DNA from: Pedobacter aquae | Lineage (GTDB): Bacteria > Bacteroidota > Bacteroidia > Sphingobacteriales > Sphingobacteriaceae | Direction of reading: 5' to 3' | NCBI RefSeq assembly: GCF_008195825.1 | Contig: NZ_CP043329.1 | Coordinates: 1,674,001-1,738,000, forward strand | DNA length: 64,000 bases | Shown here: positions 27,588 to 36,669 of the stretch, piece by piece | Numbering within the stretch: the stretch's first letter is position 1 | How the letters are laid out: every line of letters begins with the position of its first letter | The notes under the pieces: model-generated | The model's input: only the letters and a program-made list of their open reading frames with translations | Database searches by the model: none | What the model was told of the DNA's origin: nothing | Position numbers and translations under genes: made by a program

Positions 27588-28820
27588 TTATTTTTTGTAT
27601 TGGTAACTATCAAACTGAACGCCGTTCTCATTAATCATGCTAAATGATGCTTGGTTATTTTTTAGCGTTACCGCGATGAAATGTCTAATACTTTGAGCTT
27701 CTTTCAAATACCATTCTTTTTTGGTTATGGGTCTTGTATTAACTCCCCATGCACCATCGCCCATATAAACAATTCCTTTTCCTGTTTCATCAATTTTATT
27801 TTCAAAAATTGGATAAGTTCTTTTATAAGTATGATCATGATTTTCAAAAGCAACTCTAACTCCGTTCTTTTCAAAGAGAGGAACAAAATTTTCTCTTATT
27901 TCTTTGCTATTACTAGCAGAAAACGACCTATTTGATGGGTAAGCAGGTACATGATAAAAAGGGAAAATAAAATCTACCTTTTTGCTTCTTGCAGATAAAG
28001 TTTGAGCTAACCACTGGGTTTGTTCGCCTTTTATAGGGTTAGAATGGTCTGTATCTAAGGAAACTAAAGAAAGGTAATTTTTAAAATCAAGAACATTATA
28101 GCCTCTTAAACCCGGAAAAGCAAAAAAGGTATAAAAGTAAGGAGCTATTTTCTTTCTCCACTCGTTGGTATCTTTAAAATCAGGATGCTTTTTATAAGTT
28201 CCATCTATTACTTCATGGTTTCCAATACCAGCTATAATGGGAATAACTCGGTTATCTTTATCAATAAGGGTTTCTTGTACAGATTGAAACCATTGCTCCC
28301 ATCTGCCTAAGTTCTTTTCTAAACCATTAGCATAAGCTAAATCTCCGCCTAAGACTATAAAATCTGGGTTTAGTGCCAATACAGCCTTATTGGTTCTATC
28401 CATATGGGCTTTTTCATGCATGGTATCGCCCCCAGCAACAAAAGTGACGCCTTTTTTGGTATTAAGAGGCATGGTTCTAAACCTGTAAACGGTTTTATCT
28501 GTACCAAAAGTAAACTCGTAATTACCTGCTGCTGTAAGATTTTTTAAATAAAATCTAGTAATTTTTTTGGTAGAAAATGGATAGGCAAAGCTTTCTCCTT
28601 GAAATTCGTTCCACTTTTTATCTGTTGCTAGTTTATAATATAAAGTGTTTTTACCTTGATAATCGCCTGGTGTATGAATATCAATAACCATAGTAGATGT
28701 TGGATCATCAACCCAAGTAAGTAATAGGCCAGCAACTATTTTAGTGTCTTGAGCTTGCAAATTGCAGGCGAAGATAGAGAAGGCTAAAAAGGTAAATACC
28801 TTTAGCAAATGTTTAATCAT
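27588..28820 (-). CDS. Secreted metallophosphoesterase, purple acid phosphatase-like
   Basis: This is a 410-residue exported phosphatase. It has a signal peptide (about 1-23), a fibronectin-like N-terminal domain (about 25-115) and a dinuclear-metal phosphoesterase domain with G-G-D, G-D-L-A-Y, G-N-H-E, F-Y-H-V-P-A-Y and N-H-D-H-T-Y in the family order. These are purple acid phosphatase-type ligands, so release of phosphate from organic esters in the periplasm or outside is likely. It ends in a terminator. The polyphosphate genes follow upstream on the same strand, but a 100-base gap separates them. Confidence 0.9.
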   Translation of the reverse strand: MIKHLLKVFTFLAFSIFACNLQAQDTKIVAGLLLTWVDDPTSTMVIDIHTPGDYQGKNTLYYKLATDKKWNEFQGESFAYPFSTKKITRFYLKNLTAAGNYEFTFGTDKTVYRFRTMPLNTKKGVTFVAGGDTMHEKAHMDRTNKAVLALNPDFIVLGGDLAYANGLEKNLGRWEQWFQSVQETLIDKDNRVIPIIAGIGNHEVIDGTYKKHPDFKDTNEWRKKIAPYFYTFFAFPGLRGYNVLDFKNYLSLVSLDTDHSNPIKGEQTQWLAQTLSARSKKVDFIFPFYHVPAYPSNRSFSASNSKEIRENFVPLFEKNGVRVAFENHDHTYKRTYPIFENKIDETGKGIVYMGDGAWGVNTRPITKKEWYLKEAQSIRHFIAVTLKNNQASFSMINENGVQFDSYQYKK

Positions 28821-28923
28821 GTTGAGTAATTTTTGGTTTAACAGTGTGATAATCTGAAATTTTAGTGAAAAATTTCGATTCTAAAATACAAAGCCTATAC
28901 CTAATTACCTAAATTAATCTCTT

Positions 28924-29801
28924 CTACTTAAAATTTTTCTCAATCAATAATTGGATGATTCCATCCACCATACCAACTCTGGGTACGTAAATATTCTTAA
29001 TATTACCCCATTTCATCACTTTAAGAAAAATATCGCAAGCTGGGATAATAACATCTGCCCTATCTTGATTTAAGCCTAAAACGTTGATTCTGTCTTTTAA
29101 AGAGTAAGAACTTAAATAGTTTTCTAAGCTTTTAAGTTTTGTAAAAGATAAAGGAGAACCATCTTTTTCATCAGATAATTTAAATAATTTATTGATGTTA
29201 CCGCCTGTACCAATACCAATAAGGTCTCTGGTATCTTTACAATTCTCTTTCATCCAGGTTTGCATATCTTGCCACTCTTCTTCCCTATCTTGGTTATCTA
29301 AAATACGTATAGTTCCTAAATTGAAAGATTTTGAGGCTTCCATTTGACCATTACTAAATACAGAAAGTTCTGTACTTCCGCCGCCAACATCTATATATAA
29401 ATAATTCTTCTTACGGTCTAGCGTTTGTTCTATATGGCTAGCATAAATGATACTAGCTTCTTTTTGTCCGCCAACAACTTCTAAATTAAGGCCTATTTCT
29501 TCCTTTACTTTTGCCGCAAGTTCTTCACCATTTACAGCCTCACGCATAGCCGATGTTGCACAAGCCAAATAATCTTCAACTTTATAAACATCCATAAGGT
29601 TCTTAAAAGCCTGCATGGTTTTATATAAATCAATAGCTTTCTTTTCAGAGATTTTTTTCTCCAAAAAGCATCATCACCTAATCTTAAAGGCACTCTTACT
29701 AAAGTATTTTTCTTAAAAGAGATAGTTCCGTCGTTATCTATAATATCTGCTATAAGGAGTCTTACTGCGTTAGAACCAATATCAATTGCTGCGTATTTCA
29801 A
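28924..29801 (-). pseudogene. Exopolyphosphatase (Ppx/GppA family), frameshifted
   Basis: This enzyme removes phosphate from the ends of polyphosphate. The N-terminal piece starts at a TTG at 29801, two bases after the ppk1 stop, and carries D-I-G-S-N-A-V-R at 7-14. The frame breaks after L-G-D-D-A-F. The rest, with D-V-G-G-G-S-T-E-L and G-T-G-G-N-I-N-K, continues one base over to 28924. The break sits at a five-base run (plus-strand A5, 29663-29667), where a sixth base would give one frame of about 292 residues, near the family length. A sequencing indel is the likeliest cause; if real, polyphosphate hydrolysis by this enzyme is lost. Confidence 0.85.
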
Positions 29802-29803
29802 TT

Positions 29804-31858
29804 TTAGCTATGTTTTTGTTTTAAATAATTATATGTCTCTATTTGCGAACGATGAGGTTCTTTATCACCAGTTTTATGGTATTTATTGTTGTTAAGATGA
29901 TTGATTTCTCTGGCTTTGGTATTATCCATTAATTGGATATCTATAATATCTCTTATTTCTTGTTTGATAGCCTCATCATAAATAGGAAAACCTACTTCAA
30001 CACGATGATCTAAGTTTCTAGTCATTAAATCGGCAGATAAAAGGAATACTTTTTCTTTACCTCCATTAGCAAAAACCCATATACGGGCATGCTCCAAATA
30101 TTTATCTACAATAGATATTACTTCTATATTTTCGCTAAAGCCTTTTCGCCCAGGAACCAAACTACACATGCCACGCACTATCAATTTTATTTTTACACCT
30201 GCATTGCTAGCTTCGTAAAGCTTTTTGATGGTTTGCTCATCGGCAAGGGAGTTCATTTTCAAAATGATATAAGCCGTTTTACCTTGTTTAGCAGCTTTAA
30301 TTTCCTGATTGATAAGGGCAAACAACTTAGGCCTGGTTTCTAAAGGAGAAACAATTAAATGTTTATAATCTTTAGAAATAACTTTCTTATTGATAGCGAT
30401 GAACAATTTACTTAACTCTTCTGTAATTCTGGGGTTGGCGGTAAATAAGCTATGGTCGCCATAAATACCTGCTGTTTTCTCATTAAAATTACCTGTTGCT
30501 AAATTAGCATAATGCACCTTAACACCTTTTTCTATACGGGTTATCAAACAAATTTTAGAGTGTACTTTATAACCTGTAATACCATAATTAACCAATACGC
30601 CTTCTTCTTCTAGCCTATTTGTCCAATAAATATTAGCTTGTTCATCAAAACGGGCTTTAAGCTCAACCAAACAATTTACTTTTTTACCGTTACGTGATGC
30701 GTTGATGAGCGCATTAATTACCTTTGAATTTTCTGCTAAGCGATATAGTGTGATATGTATTTGTGTAACTTTTGGATCTATGGCGGCTTCCCTTAAAAAG
30801 TGGATGATATAATCAAAAGATTGATAAGGTAAGCTGATGAGATAGTCTTTTTGCTTAATGAGCTCGAACAAACCTTTAAAATAACTTAAGCCTTTTACCG
30901 GTAGTGGTGTTTGCTTTTTATATTCTAAATTCTCTAAGCCAACATTAGGAAAACTTATAAAATCCTTAAAATTATGGTATCTATTACCGGGAATTAAGCT
31001 CTCTGAATTCAGATTCAGTTTTGCCACGATGGTTGATAGCATATCCATAGGCATAGCAGTATCATAAAGTAAACGCATAGGTTTACCTTTTTTACGCTTT
31101 TGCAAGCTTTTAGATAAGGCTTCAATAAACTTATCACTAACGGTTTTATCTAAATCTAGTTCAGCATCTCGGGTAACCTGTATAGAGTAAGCTTCAATTT
31201 CATCATAATCAAAAATGAAAAAAACATCATCTAAACAATACCTAATAATATCATCAACCAGAATAATAAATTTTAGATTATTGGTTTCTGGCAGAATTAA
31301 AAACCTACTGATACCCTCTGGAAGCTCTACCAAAGCATATTTTACTTTAGTTTTCTTATCTTTTCTTGATAGCTTAACTAAGAAATAAATGACCCTATCT
31401 TTTAACTGAGGAAAAGGCTGTTTTTCATCTAAAATAATAGGGACAATAGCAGATAAAAGCTTATCTCTAAAATACGATTTTACGAAAGCTCCTCTGCTTA
31501 CGTTCAACTGCTTATCATTAAGGATAAAGATTTTATTAGTAGAAAGTTCTTTTATAATATCCTCATACAAAAGATTAAACTTCCTTTCCTGCTTGATAAC
31601 GATGTTTTTTATCTGGTTAAGGATTTTCTTTGGGTTATAACCTAACTCCTCTTCTACCCTATCCACTACGGTTGTTAACCTATTTAAGGTAGCAACACGT
31701 ACACGGTAAAACTCATCAAGATTAGACGAAAATATTGCCAAAAACTTAATACGCTCTATCAAAGGGACAGTTTTATCGGCAGCTTCTTGCAGAACCCTGT
31801 CGTTAAAATAAAGCCAACTAATTTCTCTGTTTAAAATTGGAGGTTTACTATTTGTCAT
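29804..31858 (-). CDS. ppk1: Polyphosphate kinase 1
   Basis: PPK1 builds polyphosphate from ATP at the inner membrane. The protein has 684 residues, the normal length. The start N-R-E-I-S-W-L-Y-F-N-D-R-V-L-Q-E-A is diagnostic. The two catalytic histidines are visible: His433 in K-V-H-S-K and His590 in Y-L-E-H-A-R. ppx follows after two bases, so synthesis and breakdown are encoded on one transcript. Confidence 0.97.
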   Translation of the reverse strand: MTNSKPPILNREISWLYFNDRVLQEAADKTVPLIERIKFLAIFSSNLDEFYRVRVATLNRLTTVVDRVEEELGYNPKKILNQIKNIVIKQERKFNLLYEDIIKELSTNKIFILNDKQLNVSRGAFVKSYFRDKLLSAIVPIILDEKQPFPQLKDRVIYFLVKLSRKDKKTKVKYALVELPEGISRFLILPETNNLKFIILVDDIIRYCLDDVFFIFDYDEIEAYSIQVTRDAELDLDKTVSDKFIEALSKSLQKRKKGKPMRLLYDTAMPMDMLSTIVAKLNLNSESLIPGNRYHNFKDFISFPNVGLENLEYKKQTPLPVKGLSYFKGLFELIKQKDYLISLPYQSFDYIIHFLREAAIDPKVTQIHITLYRLAENSKVINALINASRNGKKVNCLVELKARFDEQANIYWTNRLEEEGVLVNYGITGYKVHSKICLITRIEKGVKVHYANLATGNFNEKTAGIYGDHSLFTANPRITEELSKLFIAINKKVISKDYKHLIVSPLETRPKLFALINQEIKAAKQGKTAYIILKMNSLADEQTIKKLYEASNAGVKIKLIVRGMCSLVPGRKGFSENIEVISIVDKYLEHARIWVFANGGKEKVFLLSADLMTRNLDHRVEVGFPIYDEAIKQEIRDIIDIQLMDNTKAREINHLNNNKYHKTGDKEPHRSQIETYNYLKQKHS

Positions 31859-31986
31859 GTATTGTTTACCACGAAATCCAAAGCTGCAAAATTTAATGTT
31901 AACTGTGTGTTAATTATAAACACAGCTAAGCCATTGCTTCGTAAGCTTTAACTCTTATCAAAATTGATGCAGAAAAACCTATTTTT

Positions 31987-32553
31987 CTATTCTGTTTTCT
32001 TAGTAGGTGCTTTGCTTACTTTTTTTGCAGGTGCTTTGCTACTTGTTTTTACTGCCGCAGCCTTAGCAGGAGCCATAGGCTTTTCTGCACTTTTTTTAGT
32101 TGCTACAACTTTTGGTGCAGGTGCTTTTTTTATTACAGTTTTAGCTGGAGCTACTTTTGGAGCTGCTTGAACATCATCTAAAACTACTTTAGCTGGGTTC
32201 ACAACTTCTTTTTTAATAATTTCTTCAATATCAGCAGCCTTGTTATTTACCTTTTTAACCGCTTTAGCGATTACTTTTTTTGCCTTTTGGGCAGATTTTA
32301 CGGCATTAACTTTAACATCTACTTTTTTTACTTCGGCCTTTTTAGGCTTAATATCTTTTACGCTTTTAATTTTTGCAGCTAATTTCTTAGCTAATAATTT
32401 ACTCGCTTTTTTTAGCTCTGAGCCAATATCTTCGGCATCATGTCCGAGGCTTATAATAAAATCTTTAAGCTTGGCTTTTAAGTTTACTTCTAATTCGCTT
32501 TTAAGCTGTTTTTTAACTTTTCTATTTACCCCTTTAGTTTTTGATGCTTTCAT
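31987..32553 (-). CDS. Histone H1-like Lys/Ala/Pro-rich protein
   Basis: This is a 188-residue, strongly basic, low-complexity protein. The first 70 residues are less repetitive and contain a likely amphipathic helix (L-K-A-K-L-K-D-F-I-I-S-L, then S-K-L-L-A-K-K-L-A-A-K-I). The rest is Lys/Ala/Val/Pro-rich with A-P-A-K-K and K-K-A-P-A-P-K units, much like the tail of eukaryotic histone H1. Such proteins in other bacteria bind DNA without sequence preference; that role is inferred here. Antisense frames across the gene are composition artefacts. It is divergent from yajQ, with 60 bases between. Confidence 0.75.
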   Translation of the reverse strand: MKASKTKGVNRKVKKQLKSELEVNLKAKLKDFIISLGHDAEDIGSELKKASKLLAKKLAAKIKSVKDIKPKKAEVKKVDVKVNAVKSAQKAKKVIAKAVKKVNNKAADIEEIIKKEVVNPAKVVLDDVQAAPKVAPAKTVIKKAPAPKVVATKKSAEKPMAPAKAAAVKTSSKAPAKKVSKAPTKKTE

Positions 32554-32613
32554 AATAATTTTGTTTTATTTAAATCTATCTTTAAAAACTCAATTAATCA
32601 AATTAAGTTTTGT

Positions 32614-33108
32614 ATGCCATCATTTGATATCGTAAGTAAATTAGATAGCCAAACATTAGATAACGCTATCAATAACGCAAAAAAGGAAATTTTAAATCGT
32701 TATGATTTTCATGATTCTAAAAGTTCTATAGAATTGGATAAGAAAACCAATGCTTTAACCATAATTACAGAGAACGATATGCGCTTAAAAGCTATTATTG
32801 ATTCTATTATTTCAAGAATGGTAAAGCAACATTTAGATCCTAATGCTTTAAACTTAGAAAAACCTCATTACAGCGTTTCAGGTAATATGATTAGGAAAGA
32901 TATTGATGTTAAAGAAGGTATTGATAAAGAAACAGCTAAAAAGATTGTGAAGAAAATTAAAGATTCTGGACTTAAAGTACAGGCTTCTATTATGGAAGAC
33001 CAAGTAAGGGTACAAGGCAAGAAAATTGATGATTTACAAGCGGTGATTCAACTTTGCAGAGGCGATAATTTTGGGCAACCACTGCAATACATCAACATGA
33101 GAAACTAA
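32614..33108 (+). CDS. YajQ family nucleotide-binding protein
   Basis: This is a 164-residue protein of the YajQ family, made of two ferredoxin-like domains. Family blocks are M-P-S-F-D-I-V-S at the start, R-Y-D-F and C-R-G-D-N-F-G-x-P-L-Q-Y near the end. Relatives bind c-di-GMP or tRNA. The next gene starts 2 bases after its stop, so the two share a transcript. Confidence 0.94.
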   Translation: MPSFDIVSKLDSQTLDNAINNAKKEILNRYDFHDSKSSIELDKKTNALTIITENDMRLKAIIDSIISRMVKQHLDPNALNLEKPHYSVSGNMIRKDIDVKEGIDKETAKKIVKKIKDSGLKVQASIMEDQVRVQGKKIDDLQAVIQLCRGDNFGQPLQYINMRN

Positions 33109-33110
33109 GT

Positions 33111-33977
33111 ATGGAAAAAACAATAGCGGCATCAGATTTAATTATTAATGCTGATGGCAGTATTTATCATCTAAACTTAAGACCAGAAGATATTGCCGAT
33201 ACCATTATTACTGTTGGCGACCAAGAAAGGGTGCCTGAGGTGAGCAAGTATTTTGATAAAATCGAGCTCAAAAAAGGCAAAAGAGAATTTATTACGCATA
33301 CAGGTTATATCGGTAAAAAAAGAATTACCGTTATTTCTACCGGTATTGGTACTGATAATATCGACATTGTTTTAAACGAATTGGATGCGCTTGCTAATAT
33401 TGATTTTGAGCAAAGACAAATAAAAGAAAACCATAAAACTTTACAAATTATTAGGCTAGGAACATCAGGAAGTATAAATAAAGATGTAGAAATGGGCAGT
33501 ATTTTAGCTTCTTCGCATGGTTTAGGCTTAGATAGCTTGATGCATTATTACGAAAGAAATCTGAACAATGAAGACAAAGTTTTAGAGCAACAAGTTAAAT
33601 CCTCTCTTCAAGATTTAGGTTTATCTCCTTATTTAACATCAGCTTCAGCTTCTTTATTAAATACTTTAGCTGCTGATATTCCTAAAGGGATAACAGTAAC
33701 GGCTCCGGGGTTTTACGCTCCACAAGGCAGAAAAGTAAGAGCAAACAATAAAATCAATAACCTTATTGAAAGACTAACCAGCTTAAATGTAAGTAAATAC
33801 CAAGTCACCAATTTAGAAATGGAAACGGCGGGAATTTACGCTCTTGCCAACGCTTTAGGTCATGAAGCTATTTCTATCAATGCTATTTTAGCCAGTCGAT
33901 TAAACTTTGAATTTGCTGCTAACCCTGCATTAATTGTAGAAAATATGCTAAAAAAGGTTTTAGAAAAACTAGCTTAA
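33111..33977 (+). CDS. Nucleoside phosphorylase (uridine phosphorylase-like)
   Basis: This 288-residue protein of the PNP/UDP family splits nucleosides with phosphate. It shows the phosphate-binding V-G-D-Q-E-R and R-L-G-T-S-G-S blocks and N-L-E-M-E-T-A-G-I-Y-A-L, where Glu and Met contact the ribose. The length and Bacteroidota-type spacing fit uridine phosphorylase. Futalosine hydrolase (MqnB) belongs to the same fold but is much shorter. The last 9 bases overlap mqnA on the other strand. Confidence 0.88.
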   Translation: MEKTIAASDLIINADGSIYHLNLRPEDIADTIITVGDQERVPEVSKYFDKIELKKGKREFITHTGYIGKKRITVISTGIGTDNIDIVLNELDALANIDFEQRQIKENHKTLQIIRLGTSGSINKDVEMGSILASSHGLGLDSLMHYYERNLNNEDKVLEQQVKSSLQDLGLSPYLTSASASLLNTLAADIPKGITVTAPGFYAPQGRKVRANNKINNLIERLTSLNVSKYQVTNLEMETAGIYALANALGHEAISINAILASRLNFEFAANPALIVENMLKKVLEKLA

Positions 33978-34709
33978 TGCTTTAACGTAATTTAAAAACA
34001 GCGCTAAAGCTTCTCTTTTTTGAGTATCTAAAGGATAATCTATTTTATGTAGCAGATAGTCTTCCAAATCAAAATTAGCTCGCATTTGCATGGTTTTAAA
34101 GACTTCTTTACGGTTATCTAAACCATGTTTTAAGGCATCATTAAAAGCATTAACAAATTTCTCAGGCAACTTTTTATTGCTTACCCAAGCGGCAAAAACA
34201 AAAGGCAAACCTGTGAAATTTTTCCATTCTTGAGCCAAATCATAAGCATAAGGATATTGATTTTGCTTACCAAAAGTACGGTCGCCAATTTGTACAAAGG
34301 CTGTTTTAGGATGTTTAAGTTCACCATAATCTACAGCATTAATCAACCTTACTGGATTAACCTTAAAATAATGTTTTAACAGTACAAAGGCTAAATTATT
34401 TGAGGTGTTAGACTCGGGGTCTAATTGTAGAAATTCTATTTCTTCTACCGGGCAGTTGCTAAAAATATAAACCGAGTTTACTATACCATTAGCACCTATG
34501 CAATAATCAGAAACTAAATGATATTCTGGCAATTTCAATAAAGACGCCACAGGAATTAAACCTATATCAGCTTCATCATCTATTAATTTTTGAGCGCACA
34601 ATGCCGGATAATCTACCGTTAACTGTATTTCTTCTTTAACAGGATGATGCGCTAAACCATAAATAAAGGGTAATGTATTGGTATAACTAACCGCAGAAAC
34701 TCTTATCAT
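33969..34709 (-). CDS. mqnA: Chorismate dehydratase of the futalosine pathway
   Basis: MqnA removes water from chorismate to give 3-enolpyruvylbenzoate, the entry step of the futalosine route to menaquinone. It has 246 residues with a periplasmic-binding-protein fold and no signal peptide. Blocks V-S-A-V-S-Y-T-N-T-L-P-F, A-D-I-G-L-I-P-V-A-S and S-N-T-S-N-N-L-A are typical. MqnD shares the fold, but the N-terminus here is MqnA-like. It is read downstream of a histidine phosphatase and mqnE. Confidence 0.9.
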   Translation of the reverse strand: MIRVSAVSYTNTLPFIYGLAHHPVKEEIQLTVDYPALCAQKLIDDEADIGLIPVASLLKLPEYHLVSDYCIGANGIVNSVYIFSNCPVEEIEFLQLDPESNTSNNLAFVLLKHYFKVNPVRLINAVDYGELKHPKTAFVQIGDRTFGKQNQYPYAYDLAQEWKNFTGLPFVFAAWVSNKKLPEKFVNAFNDALKHGLDNRKEVFKTMQMRANFDLEDYLLHKIDYPLDTQKREALALFLNYVKALS

Positions 34710-34728
34710 CTCAAAATAAAATCAAAAC

Positions 34729-35364
34729 CTATAAACCCTGCTCTTCTAAATGCGCCAAACTATTAAAAACTTCTATCTCAAACTGCTCTCCATCATAGTT
34801 TAAAACATATAAAGAAGTATTTTGGTGCGGATAGGTATCCATCTCAGATAATGGCTTTTTCATCAATAAACACATTAATAAACGTATAGCTCTGCCATGC
34901 ATACAAATTAAAACCGTGTTTTCATGGTCTTGCTTAGTAATATGATTCATGGCTGCTGCTTGTCTTACATAAACCTCATTGGGGCTTTCGCCACCTTCTG
35001 GCTTCACATCATAATGCCCGGCAGCCCAAGCCTGTATTAAATTAACAAAAGCCTCTCTTAAAGCTGCATTGCTTTTTTGACCTTCATAAACACCCCAAGC
35101 CAACTCATCTAAACCAGCTAACTGCTCCCAAACTAAGCCGTCATTAATAAAGTCTTTTACCGTTTGATGTGTTCTTTTTAAGGTTGATGTATAAAGCTTA
35201 TCAAAAGGAATATTTTTATATTTTTTATAAAAAGCTTCACCTTGCGCTATTCCTGTAGCATTTAAATCAGAATTTACTCCCCTGCCTTGTACAATCCCAT
35301 CTTTATTGAAATCTGTTTCACCATGCCTAATGATGTAAAGCTTTTTATTTTTCTTCTTATCCAA
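34729..35364 (-). CDS. Histidine phosphatase family protein
   Basis: This is a 211-residue protein of the phosphoglycerate mutase-like branch. The phospho-histidine is His14 in I-I-R-H-G-E-T, with T-S-T-L-K-R-T and C-M-H-G-R-A-I-R following. The start is TTG at 35364: an in-frame TAG lies two codons upstream and no nearby ATG precedes the R-H-G motif. It is sandwiched between mqnE (11 bases upstream) and mqnA (19 bases downstream), so it is co-transcribed with menaquinone genes; its substrate is unknown. Confidence 0.88.
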   Translation of the reverse strand: MDKKKNKKLYIIRHGETDFNKDGIVQGRGVNSDLNATGIAQGEAFYKKYKNIPFDKLYTSTLKRTHQTVKDFINDGLVWEQLAGLDELAWGVYEGQKSNAALREAFVNLIQAWAAGHYDVKPEGGESPNEVYVRQAAAMNHITKQDHENTVLICMHGRAIRLLMCLLMKKPLSEMDTYPHQNTSLYVLNYDGEQFEIEVFNSLAHLEEQGL

Positions 35365-35375
35365 ACTCTATATTT

Positions 35376-36569
35376 TTAATTAATAACGGGTAAAGCGTAG
35401 TATTTTGGTTTTTCATCCTCGGGGAAATCAACATTTTCAAAATCATTGATGATGTTGTATAAAGTATCTCTTTCAACAGGCTTTTTACCAACTGCTTTAA
35501 TCAATTTCACTAAATCTTTAGTGCTCATGGCAGGGTTTTGCTCCTCGGCACCAGCCATCGAATAAATTTTTGTAGTATCGTCTAAAGTACCATCAATATC
35601 ATCTACACCAAAATTAAGCGATAGTTGAGCGGTATTTCTACCTATCATGGCCCAATAAGCTTTGATATGATCAAAATTATCCAGATAAATTCTAGAGATA
35701 GCATAGTTTCTTAAATCCTCAACTACTGTAGATTCTGCTACATGCGACATTTGGTTATCTTGGTTTCTAAATTTTAACGGAATAAAAGTTTGAAAACCGC
35801 CTGTTTTGTCTTGCAATACTCTCAATTTTTCTAAATGGTCTACCCTATGCCAATATTCCTCAATATGGCCATATAGCATGGTTGCATTAGAACGCATTCC
35901 TAATTTATGCCATTCTTCGTGTATTTGCAGCCACTGTTCTGCATCACATTTATCTTTAGCTATTTGCTCTCTTATTTCCGGATGAAAAATTTCTGCACCA
36001 CCACCTGGCATAGACTCTAAGCCGGCTTCTTTCATCATACGCATACCAGTAGCGTAATCTACTTTGGCTTTTTTAAAGATGTAATGATATTCTACTGGAG
36101 TAAGTGCTTTAACATGCAACTCTGGGCGATGCTTTTTAATTGCGGTAAAGAAATCCATATAAAATTTCATATCATATTGCGGCAATACACCGCCTACTAT
36201 ATGAACTTCTGTAACAGGCTGCTCATCATAAGATTTTACAATGGCCATCATTTCCTCCATGGTATACTCCCAGCCTTCTGCCTTTTCTTTGATCAAACGA
36301 GAATAAGAGCAAAATTTACAATCATAAACGCATAAGTTTGTAGGCTCTATATGGAAATTTCTATTAAAATAAGTAACGTTTCCATGCTTCTTGGTTCTGA
36401 TATAGTTTGCTAAAACACCTAGATAGGATAAATCAGCTTTTTTGTATAAAAGAACTCCTTCTTCAAAACTTATTCTCTCTCCGTTTTGTACTTTTTTGGC
36501 TATTTCTTTTAAAGAAGCCTCAAGATGAGCATCTTGTAAAAGTACTGCGAGTTGATGGTCTGCGTTCAT
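35376..36569 (-). CDS. mqnE: Aminofutalosine synthase (radical SAM)
   Basis: MqnE joins the adenosyl group of SAM to enolpyruvylbenzoate to make aminofutalosine in menaquinone synthesis. It has 397 residues from the ATG at 36569; an in-frame TTG at 36602 is less likely. The cluster motif C-V-Y-D-C-K-F-C (Cys80, 84, 87) follows F-H-I-E-P-T-N, and I-V-G-G-V-L-P, M-P-G-G-G-A-E-I-F-H and T-M-L-Y-G-H-I-E are family blocks. Its relative MqnC is the main alternative. It heads an operon with a phosphatase and mqnA. Confidence 0.9.
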   Translation of the reverse strand: MNADHQLAVLLQDAHLEASLKEIAKKVQNGERISFEEGVLLYKKADLSYLGVLANYIRTKKHGNVTYFNRNFHIEPTNLCVYDCKFCSYSRLIKEKAEGWEYTMEEMMAIVKSYDEQPVTEVHIVGGVLPQYDMKFYMDFFTAIKKHRPELHVKALTPVEYHYIFKKAKVDYATGMRMMKEAGLESMPGGGAEIFHPEIREQIAKDKCDAEQWLQIHEEWHKLGMRSNATMLYGHIEEYWHRVDHLEKLRVLQDKTGGFQTFIPLKFRNQDNQMSHVAESTVVEDLRNYAISRIYLDNFDHIKAYWAMIGRNTAQLSLNFGVDDIDGTLDDTTKIYSMAGAEEQNPAMSTKDLVKLIKAVGKKPVERDTLYNIINDFENVDFPEDEKPKYYALPVIN

Positions 36570-36669
36570 GTGATGAATTTTGTCAAAATTAACAATTAAC
36601 AAGCTTTTTTTTAGTTTACTTAATGTAAAACAAACACTTTTATATTAAGTTTACTTTCATATTTAAAAG

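Noticed and set aside
31964-32635. Plus-strand frames rich in Ala, Leu and Phe
   Set aside because: They are antisense images of the Lys/Ala-rich histone-like gene and reflect its composition.
33111-33977. Nucleoside phosphorylase as futalosine hydrolase MqnB
   Set aside because: At 288 residues it is clearly longer than MqnB, and its motifs fit uridine phosphorylase better.
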